A DNA stretch of 11,412 nt from Amoebophrya sp. AT5.2 (Eukaryota > Sar > Dinophyceae > Syndiniales > Amoebophryaceae), in the NCBI GenBank assembly GCA_005223375.1, contig RXOD01006069.1, forward strand, positions 1 to 11,412, in the 5' to 3' direction. Below are positions 1 to 8,327 of this stretch, piece by piece. The position numbers and the translations under genes are program-made. The notes beneath the pieces were generated by a model that made no database searches, was not told where the DNA came from, and saw only the letters and a program-made list of their open reading frames with translations. Positions within the stretch are counted from its first letter, which is position 1, and the number at the start of each line of letters is the position of its first letter.

Positions 1-186
1 CTGGCCGTTCAACTGGCGGACCCTCTGCCACGCCAGGTCCGCGTGGCGTAGAACCCGTTGGTCCGGAACCCGCAGTTCGTCCCGATCGGTGGGTTCCTCT
101 GCAGCAACGGGCAGGGGGCCTGCTCCGAAGAGATCCAGTTTGGCCGTCTGGGCGAGCACGAGCAAAACCGACGGGCCCGTCCGCAT
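1..186 (-). CDS. Partial ORF running off the left edge, unknown function
   Basis: The frame opens with an ATG at 186-184 in a favourable context (AAA before the ATG) and stays open for 62 codons to the window edge, so the C-terminus is missing. The first residues (MRTGPSVLLVLAQTAKLDLF) are hydrophobic and could be a weak signal peptide or anchor. The rest is rich in Glu, Asp, Arg and Leu. All three minus-strand frames are open in most of this GC-rich stretch, so openness alone is weak evidence. The choice rests on the ATG, the G/C-ending codons and agreement with the strand of the other genes. A possible acceptor (GACAG) lies 4 nt before the ATG. I do not recognise the family. Confidence 0.3.
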   Translation of the reverse strand, partial: MRTGPSVLLVLAQTAKLDLFGAGPLPVAAEEPTDRDELRVPDQRVLRHADLAWQRVRQLNGQ

Positions 187-573
187 TTTGCTGTCTATCG
201 ATTGGAGATGTAGTTCTTGTTTTTAGTTGTTTTCCTCAATTGATTCGGTAGAGAGAAGGCCTAGACCGTGTACTTATCTTCAACTTCACCAACCGAGACC
301 GACTTCACGAAGCTAGAACTAGTACTAGAATACAGCAAGTTGATAGGCTATCTGTAGCTGTACAAAAATAGAACGAGAAGGCTGAGAGAATTTGCTACAG
401 ATGGGGTTTACTGGTAGCGAGGTTGCACGACTCATGCCCTCCTAGTAGAAGTGCATCGCCGTATGTAGTGGGCGCGACGCGGATGGTGCACCTGATGCGG
501 ATACAAGACACATGATCAGTCATGGATCGTTGTCCGAGTCCTGTTGATCCTGAAACAGTACCTGAAACTGAAT
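187..573. other. Non-coding stretch downstream of the spliced-leader relict
   Basis: No convincing gene is seen. On the minus strand, right after the spliced-leader relict, a short ORF at 523-395 (42 aa, starting MTDHVSCIRIRC) could be the decayed start of a retroposed gene, but it is short enough to be chance. A GTACTG donor-like site (562-557) follows a TTTCAG shortly after the relict, so a 5'UTR intron reaching the acceptor near 190 and the ORF at 1-186 is conceivable. Confidence 0.3.
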
Positions 574-595
574 CTTGACCCAAAATGGCTACGGA
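574..595 (-). other. Relict dinoflagellate-type spliced leader
   Basis: Read on the minus strand, the 22 bases from 595 to 574 begin TCCGTAGCCATTTTGG and end TCAAG. They match the conserved dinoflagellate/perkinsid spliced leader at every position but one: G replaces C at leader position 16 (base 579). The leader's Sm-type core, ATTTTGG, is intact. The next bases are ATTCAG rather than a GT donor, so this is not an ordinary SL RNA gene, where the exon is followed at once by the donor. A pyrimidine-rich run (CTTGCTCTCT) lies just before the leader's own internal AG, so that AG could act as a trans-splice acceptor. This is the layout described for relict leaders in genes derived from recycled mRNA. 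A chance match of this length is very unlikely in 11 kb. Confidence 0.85.
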
Positions 596-887
596 GAGAG
601 CAAGTTCAAGTTATTAGCAGCACTTGCTTCATGTCATACAGTCGTGCGGCGGCGGATTTTCTCAAAAAATCAAACATTGCAATTTCACCTTCTTCCTTGT
701 GTACTTACTTCATCCACTTTGATACAGAGGCCTCGAATTCAATTTGAGGCGGACAGCATCGGATGGAGCGGCAGCAGTGCGAGTGCCGCAAAACGAACCA
801 TGGACATCTTCGATGCAACGACCTTGTATAACAGCATGATTATACCTGGCGCCAAAAGAAAAATAAGCCTCTGTTTACGCCATCACA
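596..887. other. Intergenic stretch with no supported gene
   Basis: Two overlapping plus-strand ORFs (544-747 and 575-898) are open here in different frames. Neither has codon bias, a family match or splice support, and both cross the spliced-leader relict. I read the stretch as non-coding. It carries the pyrimidine-rich acceptor context for the relict at its left end and the 3' flank of the 888-1385 gene at its right end. Confidence 0.4.
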
Positions 888-1385
888 TCAGTCCCTGAGG
901 CAGGCCTTCTGCATCAGGAAGGAGTCGCGGAACTTGTAGAAGTCGTCGTAGGGCCGTCGGTTTTTCCGGTCCTTGTTTCGCTTCTTCCGCGTCTTCCAGA
1001 AGTAATCGGCCCGCGAGGTCGATGTGAACAGAGCGTCCCCGGCGAAAGTGGGGATCTCGTTCTGCTTCAAGTCTCGACAGATGAACGGCTTGCCACCTGA
1101 GTGGTTGTGCGAAGGTAGCTGGGCAGCAAAAGAATGATGCCAAATAAACGCTGTCGATCTACTTCTCGGCGGTGACAATGGAATAATAAACTTGGAATAA
1201 TAAACCTATGTATTCATCGACCCGATCCCGAGAATGTAGTTGGGGATGTTTGTAATATCAATTGATTGACACAGCAGGAGTAGATAACTAGGTCCAGTGA
1301 TTGTACCGTGCATGAGCTGGTGCTTCGGGAAAAACTCTGTGGTGTTGCCGACGGCGGCAGCAAGCACGTCGACCGTGACCTTCAT
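888..1385 (-). CDS. Small two-exon gene with a basic central segment, unknown function
   Basis: Exon 1 is 1385-1307 and exon 2 is 1096-888, separated by a 210-nt GTACAA...CTCAG intron. The phases agree (a glycine codon is split G|GT) and the model gives 95 aa ending at TGA 888-890. The start is ATG at 1385-1383 after ACAACA, a good eukaryotic context. The N-terminus (MKVTVDVLAAAVGNTTEFFP) looks like a beta strand followed by a helix. A lysine/arginine cluster (TRKKRNKDRKNRRPYDDF) sits near residues 63-80 and is followed by an aromatic, amphipathic C-terminus. Such a basic patch could bind nucleic acid or serve as a nuclear localisation signal, but that is only inference. I do not recognise the protein. 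Exon 1 could instead be an internal exon of the gene at 1512-2165, because a splice from that gene would keep the frame. Confidence 0.55.
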
Positions 1386-1407
1386 TGTTGTATGTGCATT
1401 GGGCTGT

Positions 1408-1494
1408 ATCATGTGTAAGTACTAGAAAAGGACTGCTGAGCGGCCCACCAGCGGCAATGCCACCTGATGCGACCACCATCATGTGTAAGTACTA
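1408..1494. repeat. Direct repeat of 17 bp, 70 bp apart
   Basis: The 17-mer ATCATGTGTAAGTACTA occurs at 1408-1424 and again, identically, at 1478-1494. The two copies bracket 53 bp of unrelated sequence between the two small minus-strand genes. Each copy contains GTAAGT on the plus strand and GTACTTAC on the minus strand, both donor-like. It could be the footprint of a small insertion, a duplication, or a repeated splice signal. Confidence 0.8.
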
Positions 1495-1511
1495 TATTTG
1501 TATCGATTATC

Positions 1512-2165
1512 TCAGTCAGTCTCTACGAAGGTCGCGTATTGAGCGGAGCAGTCATGATCTCCCCGCAGGATCGACGCCGACGCCTGGTGGAACTGCAACT
1601 GCCTCTGCCCCTGCTCTACGTGTCCTACGAGTACGTAGCATGTTGACCATGATAAAAAAATAATTTCTTTGTTTAATACCGCCCTTTTTCCTATGCCGAT
1701 GGCGCTGCCGTTTATTCTAGCGAGCCTGCGCTCTTGCTCCTCAAGCGCACGATTAACGCGCCCCACTCGCAATTCCGCGCGCGGATCCTCGTCCGGTATG
1801 TATGGTATCGTCATCTGCGGCACGGAACACACGCCGGCTCGCTGTGTTGACGTTGGTGCAGATCGATACTCTTATTGTCTCAAATCGAGGACGAATTGAA
1901 TCAATTTTCGAGCTGTTGGCCATTCTACTTTCCCTCTCCCTATTTCGAATAAGAAATCGAAAACGAAATCGAAATGTGGGACGAACATCTACGTAGCGAC
2001 TCGTCCGAAGAAGTCGAGCACGAACTACATCATCTTTGTACACTTTCTTACCGTTGCTGTCCCGGATTGTAAGTCGTTTTTGATTCTGCGCGGCGCTTTT
2101 GAGGATGCTGCTTCCTCTGCTGTTGGCGGCACAAGTGCCGGGAGACTAACGGAATGGTTCGGCAT
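1512..2165 (-). CDS. Three-exon gene with a charged helical middle, unknown function
   Basis: The model has exon 1 at 2165-2052 (38 codons), exon 2 at 1814-1680 (45 codons) and exon 3 at 1610-1512 (32 codons plus TGA), giving 115 aa. Both introns are phase 0. Intron 1 (237 nt) is GTAAGA...CCGCAG. Intron 2 is 69 nt, GTATTA...GAGCAG. The start is ATG 2165-2163 (MPNHSVSLPALVPP...). Exon 2 has the most protein-like composition, with an acidic turn (IPYIPDEDPRAELR) leading into a likely amphipathic or coiled-coil helix (RVNRALEEQERRLARING). Intron 2 is a multiple of three with no stop, so retaining it would add 23 residues in frame. A donor-like GTAGAG inside exon 3 would allow in-frame splicing to the exon at 1379, so this gene and the 888-1385 gene may be one. 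No family is recognised. Confidence 0.5.
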
Positions 2166-3454
2166 GGTCCGTTCCTTTTTTTTTCAATAAAAACTCCTTT
2201 ACACAGACGCTTCCTTGTCCTCTTTCAGCTCACGCGGTTATCTTAGTTTCTGCTCCTCGCTAGTTCTAGTACTTGCTGGAATCTTACAGGTACACGTATT
2301 GATATTCGATGTAGCTAGCGATCCGTCGTGTACATGCTGACGCTCGTGCCGTGCTGTACTTCGCTTAGCTCAATGGATAGTTTTTCGATGCTGCTGGAAG
2401 AGAATCAATCCTGAAGCTGATTGCCGACCACGCCCCGCTACACAACTACAGACACTCACACACGATTCTCTCCCACGGAAAACTTCTGTTCTGAGCGACG
2501 GTGACACACGATACTTATCCGCAACGGATTGCCATCGCAAACCCCAGATGAACCCCTGATCCTCAAAGTAGAACCGAAAGAACTACTGCTTCACGACAAA
2601 CGAAGAGGGCCACTGTACGTACCTTAATTTTGATTGACACACACAGCCACCACCGCGACCGCGGGAAAAAACAGACGCGCATAAAATCCGAACGCAACAG
2701 CGGCGCGGTCGAGATGCTAACTTTTTCGCAACCCAGGCGCGAACAGGGAGAGGAAGGTTCTCATGCATTATTACAACCCGATCTCCAACCGCGGTGCGTT
2801 CCAACATCAGCAATATGAGAGTTTATTCGCACTACTTTCTTATTTGTTTCAATTTTGGTGCGTTTCCATGCTTTGAGAAAATGCTGCATCTGATGTTTGT
2901 AATAGCCAGTGGTGGCGTGACTGTGACAGTACCAAATTTCTCTGAAGCCGGTGAAGGCATAGAAGCTGGTGGCAGATGTTCATTCTGCAGTGTCGTGGAC
3001 AGCACCAGTCGAGCATGTCTGCATGCAGGAAAAACAGTTTTGATTGATTTGCCCAACAGGGAGTTTTAGTTCGTCAGAAAATGTACTAGATGTGCTGGCC
3101 ACAATGGCACAGAATCAGTTTTAGAGGATGGATATTCAAATACGATCTTTTCTGTGAGTGTGATGAAATTGCATGGTTTTGGATCGGTGCACGACGGACA
3201 CCCTGCTTTCCACAGTCGCACCAATTGTCTAGGACATGGCGCGCTTGCCACTACTCGGTGCTTCTCCATTCTGTTCGTTCGCTCCTTCTGGTGGAGTTGC
3301 GCACCAGCGCTCCTACCCCAAGCGACCGCTCCTTCGACTTCCAGAACCCCCAAGCACGACGAGGCAGTGCTCAAATACAATGTAGTGTTGTTCCGCAGTA
3401 AATCGTCCCACCACGAAACCAGGATGAAACCCAAATTACAACCCAAGCGCCCGC
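2166..3454. other. Gene-poor stretch downstream of eEF2
   Basis: About 1.3 kb with no gene I can support. A plus-strand frame runs from 2794 to 3531 with one in-frame TAG (3067-3069). It encodes two Cys-x2-Cys pairs (CSFC and CTRC) and uses more A/T-ending codons than the neighbouring genes, so it could be a decayed foreign or mobile-element ORF, but it also crosses the eEF2 terminal exon antisense. A minus-strand ORF (3446-3066, 126 aa) starts 8 nt after the eEF2 stop and is most simply the eEF2 3'UTR. No terminal inverted repeats were noticed. Confidence 0.4.
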
Positions 3455-6400
3455 TTACAAGCGGTCGATGTACTCGCCGAGATCCGGGTGCTCGACCTTC
3501 AAGCCCTTACGCTCACGGATGTCAAGCATGATCTGTTCCGCCTTGGAGCCCTTGGCCAACGGATCGGTCTGGATCAGCTGCCAGTGGTCGAATGCGTACG
3601 TTGCCAGCGCCTTACCGGACGTCTTCGTCTGCAACACCTTTGAGAAGGGGTCGTCACCCAGCGTCTCCGCAATTGGAAGGAAGGCGCACACGACGGTCTT
3701 TCCGTCCTTGTCCTCAGAGTACTGCATCTCGCCTGGAATGCCGCAGGTTTCGGTTGATGAATGTATTGCCGGGATACGATGTACGATGACAAATTCATAA
3801 CTTATGAGTTTTTGAAATTGAATCGTAAAATCGAGTTGTAGACTAGTGAGAGCTCAGACATTGATTGAGGATGATCAAGAATATATTTTCTACCTCGCTT
3901 GGCCATGATGGCCTGCTGCACTCCCTGCACGCAGTCTTCCGGGCACGCGATGATGCACTTGAAGATGGGTTCCATAAACCTGGGTTCCGACGTCAGCACC
4001 GCACCAAAGAACACCCGTCGCGCCGTCGGCTGGAGCTGACCCATACCACGATGGATGGAGTCAGCGTGCAGCTTCACGTCCATAAGGTTGAATCGCACAC
4101 CACGCATGTTCTCCTCGGCGAGCGGTCCCTGGCGGGCAGCCCACTGCAGACCGGAGTTAACGGACTCCTTGATCTCGTTCAGGTACTGGATACCCTTGGT
4201 CTGATCCACGAGCACGTTGGCACCACCAACATCAATGTCGTTCGGGCCGAAACCCCAGATCTTCATGCAATCGGTCTTCTCCCAGCCGTACTCGTCGATC
4301 AGGATGCCTGAGCACATCGAATGATTTTACGTTGTGGAAGTAGGAGACGACTCATTGATTCCGGTGCGTTTGCAATGTCGAAAATCAAGGCACGTTCCAA
4401 AGAAAAGCAGAACCAACGTCGCAGTAACAAAACGAGCGCAAGTACTAGGCAAAAAAAAAAATTCCAATCCGCTATAAATAGAGATGGTATACGTGCGCGC
4501 TTCTTGAGGTCCTGCTGCGAGTTGACCTTGTGGGTCTCGATGGCCAGCGACACCTCCTCACCCAGCGGGCAGGCGATCACGTAGAGTCGGTTGTGCTTGT
4601 TCGGGGACTTGGACAGGGCTGGCTTGGCGCACTCCGTCGTCACTGTCTCCTTGTAGGACACGGTGGGTACACCGCGCGTGAACTCGACACCGGCATGCTC
4701 GTCGCGCAGATCCTTCAGCACCAACTTCAAGTGTTCCTCACCGCACCTGGGAAAAAGACAAAGAAGTTGAAGTAGTCATTTCCAAATTAATTTTCGAGCG
4801 ATGGAATTGCGGAGGGCTACTTCCTAGTGGCGATATAATTTCGAAAATCATTCGAAAACGATATAAAAAAATCCTTCCAAGTATTAAAGAGCTCCGATGA
4901 TACCCGGAAACGATGTGGTCCCCGGTGGGTTCGGACACGCAGGTCACCAGGATATCGGCCTTCTGGAGACGCTTGAGACCCTCAACGAGCTTCGGAAGCT
5001 GCTTGTTGTCGGCCGGGCGGATGGCGATGCGGTACACCGAAGACACGTTGAATGAGAGGTTGGTGAAGTTGAATGCCTTCTTGTCGGAGGTGACCGTAGC
5101 CGACTTCGACATGAACTGATCGATACCACCCAGGGACACGATGTTTCCAGCCGGGCAGTTCATGATCGGAACCAAGTCCTGTGTTGGGAGTATGGAGAGA
5201 AAGAGATGGCTGAGCTCGGGGGTGACAATTCGGCGTTACGTGAAGACACTTGCTGCCGGGACCACAGAATAATTTGATCGCGTTTACTAAGTGCAGCAAA
5301 GAGAGAGAGAGGAGCCGTGCGGTTTATGTTTATGAAGTGCAGTTGTATAAACATCAGCCAAATGCCTCGATGTCTCGTCCTGGGTGCGGACAGCGAACCC
5401 CGCAAAACGCGGAGCCCACGCGTCCTAGTCCGACTCGTCATCTAAAAATAATGGCTCATCATTTGTTGGACCTCTTTCTTGGATTCTCCGTATCAAAGGC
5501 AAGTCAAAGTCTCCAAAAAAATCCAGCACCTCGGTCTCCTGTATAAATATATACCTTTCCCAAGTTGAGCATGACGCTCTGGCATCGTCCCTCCTGCGAG
5601 AAGGCCGTGGTCTCCGGGTCTTCCGGGTCGAAATCCGGCGCACGGACGTGGTACTTGTCCGTTCCCACGGTTCCGGAGAAAATCCGACCGACGGCGTAGA
5701 AGCGCCCAGCGGAACCAGTGGGCGTCATCTTCACGACGTGCATCATAACAGGGCCATTCGGGTCGCACGCCAGCATCGACTTCGCGAGGTCGGTGTCCAT
5801 CTCACCTGTATTTGCATCGCGGTGGCGCATCAATTGCAATTCACGCCAACATTGGTTTTTCGGGTCGTGAACGGAAACAAATATCATGTAAACATCGCGG
5901 AACGAACAAACCAAAGCTGCACGCTCCTGTAAATAATATGTACCCTTGTAGATGTGCTCCATCTTCAACTTTTGCGCTTCCTTCGGATTCGGTGCGTGGG
6001 TCGCGACCATGTTCGCGATGGCGTCTCCCGCCGGCAGCCACAACTGCATGACGCGCTTCACGAGCGCCTTGCCCTTGAGCTTCTTGTCTTCCGCCTTCAG
6101 CGTGACGCCGAGCTTGGTGGCCATGGCCTCCCAGCTGGCGTCCTCGGCCATGATCTTCTTGTGCAGGTTGATGATCGGGTCCAGAATGAACTGCACGAAG
6201 CCGCGCTTGGAACCCTCCACCTCGACCGTGGTCCAGGTCTTCTTCGCGGCGTTGTAGAACTGATCGCCCCACAACCGCTTCATCATCTTCTCCTCCGTCA
6301 TCCCCGGCATCTTCGCCGCGTAGATCTTCGCGAACTGACGCAGGGAGAACGCCCACCCGTAGTACGCAGATCCGAAAATCACGTTGCCTGTGGCGATGAA

Positions 6401-7623
6401 TGGCAGTTTCTTGGTTGGTTCGTTTGGGGTGCTGCAAATCCTCATTGGGCGAATTACGAATGGAACTCTGTCAACGCATCCGCAGCTGCCGCAACCAACT
6501 CTGTGTCCTCTACTGCTCACAGACGAGACTTGCATTTGTGCAGAGATCAACTACACGGACGTACTATGAAAAATTAATTGATAGATAAGTACCCAACTCC
6601 GGCACGAGGCTGAATCCCTTGAGGTTCAATTTTTCGGCACCGGCGAGCGCAACATTCATGGACTGGACGACCTTGGAGAGGTCTTGGTACAGGTCTTCAC
6701 CGGACTTCTCCAGGATCATGATGGAGATATCCAATTTGTTCACGAACAGCATGGGCTTGCAGCGCTCCTTCAGGGAGTCGCTGACCATGTATTCCATCAT
6801 GACACCGACACCATCGGTGACACCGACCGTGCACAGAGTTGCGTCGGACATACGCAGAGCGGCGGCAACCTGAGAATCGGTTTGGCCGGGAAATTAAATT
6901 TGTTTACTCATCTCACCGGTGTCTCTGGATCTGGCTCTGCTCCACTCCCTCGGACATCGATGCCCATGGAAAAAAAAACAAAAACGTGAAGACGGATAAC
7001 TGTGCGACAACAGAAATACGTCCCGTGGACGAGAAGAAGAAAACTTTTCTTTACCTCTGGCGAGTAGTCGATGTGACCCGGGGTATCGAGCATGCAGAAC
7101 ATGAATTTCTCGGCCTCCTTTTCCTCTCCCAGTTCCTGCTTTCCCGGCTCGCCCTTCAGCTCGGAATACTTGGTATCGACCAACAAGTGGCACGGGTTGC
7201 ACTTGTAGTTGGCCTTCTTCTCCCTCTCGTCGGCACGGTACCTGGTTTGGATTCGTGGTCAAATGTTAATGTACGAAGCGGTCACGGGTGGTGCTGAGTA
7301 ATATAAATGGAAAGGATATCCTGGCGACTGAGCAGAGGTAAGGAGAAGCCGCATGAGGCGCAAGCGTGGTTCGTAAATCGAAAAAAGCCCTACACGCAGA
7401 AAGCAAAACGACGACGACCTGGACCTGCGGCAAGGAAATATAATTCTTACAGAGTGAAGAGCTGGTCTCCGATTTTGGCTTCGGCAAGGTAGCCGGTCAT
7501 GGCACCCATGCTGTCCATGATGCACGACTTTCCGTGACCCATGGAACCGAGCATGCAGACGTTTCTGACGCTCTCCACCTTGGCCATCTGGCGGTGGCAG
7601 TCATCCTGATGGTACTTCGGCAT
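3455..7623 (-). CDS. EEF2: Eukaryotic elongation factor 2 (eEF2), complete, nine exons
   Basis: This translational GTPase moves tRNA and mRNA through the cytosolic 80S ribosome. Exons: 7623-7451, 7241-7055, 6869-6593, 6387-5944, 5805-5555, 5178-4904, 4746-4493, 4307-3894 and 3732-3455. All phases agree and give 850 aa, the normal length (yeast has 842). Landmarks: P-loop GSMGHGKS at 26-33, G3 DTPGH at 110-114, G4 NKLD at 164-167, then FGSAYYGWAF, WLPAGDA, GRFYAVGRIFSG, LPKLVEGLKRL, SKSPNKHNRLY and KIWGFGP. The domain IV loop HADSIHRGMGQ has the diphthamide histidine at about 706 (bases 4051-4053), and the C-terminus is FDHWQ...RKGLK...YIDRL. Oddities: the family's AHVDHGKST is changed in G1, and the invariant switch I threonine of the GITIKST region aligns with Asn69. 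It is either the cell's divergent eEF2 or a paralogue. All eight introns are GTA...YAG, 138-376 nt. Confidence 0.95.
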
Positions 7624-7648
7624 CTTGTTTTGGTCTGTGTTTTAGACT

Positions 7649-7654
7649 CTAAAA
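7649..7654 (-). promoter_or_regulatory. Candidate trans-splice acceptor upstream of the eEF2 start
   Basis: On the minus strand a CTGTTGTTTTAG run ends in AG at 7650-7649, 25 nt before the eEF2 ATG; another AG (AAACACAG) lies closer. If the organism adds a spliced leader, as the relict at 574-595 suggests, this is the likeliest addition site and would leave a very short 5'UTR. It is inferred from position and the pyrimidine tract only. Confidence 0.35.
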
Positions 7655-7769
7655 CAACAGGTATGTATGCGTATGGTCTTCAATGCAAGCAAATTCGCAG
7701 AAAGCGTAGTATTGAGGTAGCGCTCCAATACGAGTCCGTTAAGACCGGTAGAGCCGACTTCCTGCTTAA

Positions 7770-7781
7770 TGACGTCACGTG
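7770..7781. promoter_or_regulatory. Overlapping CRE-like and E-box palindromes
   Basis: TGACGTCACGTG combines the bZIP/CRE palindrome TGACGTCA (7770-7777) with the E-box/G-box core CACGTG (7776-7781). It lies about 147 bp upstream of the eEF2 start codon. Both motifs are known transcription-factor targets in other eukaryotes. Their use in this lineage is unproven, and short palindromes can occur by chance. Confidence 0.25.
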
Positions 7782-7967
7782 GTAGAAAAAATAGGGGGGA
7801 AACAAAATCAAGAAACATTCAAGTAATGGCGTGTAATGGCGCTGGTAAGCATCCCGTTCTAGCAGCTGCCTCTCCTATCATGGACCTTTCTCCCTACGCG
7901 TAGGGCTATGGACTATCAAACAGCGGTAAATTACGGCCTAACTCGGATCCTCACCAAGACCGCGCCT

Positions 7968-8000
7968 AAATTTAGATTTTTCACGAAAATTTAGATTTTT
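7968..8000. repeat. Short 14-bp direct repeat, 19-bp period
   Basis: AAATTTAGATTTTT is present at 7968-7981 and 7987-8000, separated by CACGA. It is an AT-rich island in otherwise mixed sequence. No function is evident. Confidence 0.7.
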
Positions 8001-8327
8001 TGATCCAAGCAAGGACGATGACTCACAATAGACGCGCAGTCTCCGCATCGGATCGTTGCTAGCTTGAACTTAGTCGATGATCCGCAGTGATCTTCAAAGG
8101 CAAATTCTCGGGACGCCACGACGCGCACAAACTGCGTTGATTTAATCCCCTTCCGCTTCGGATCTGATTACTTATGCCAGGACCAGCACCGAGCCGCTCC
8201 CGCTTCCTCAGCGAAGACGACGCTATACGGAAGGCCGAGCCCACATTTTGGTCCGGCTGCGACGAGCAGTCCCATCCGATACCAGTGCCGCTCGAGTGAG
8301 ACTTTTGCCGGGCCAGCTCCAAATTGA

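Noticed and set aside
574..595. A functional spliced-leader RNA gene
   Set aside because: The leader exon should be followed immediately by a GT donor and a short intron part. Here ATTCAG follows, and there is no tandem array or second copy.
3066..3446. 126-codon minus-strand ORF starting 8 nt after the eEF2 stop
   Set aside because: Its length is within chance for a window this size, it has no recognisable motif, and its position fits the eEF2 3'UTR.
5954..6577. 207-codon plus-strand ORF
   Set aside because: It is antisense to eEF2 exon 4, whose GC-rich codons readily create long shadow frames.
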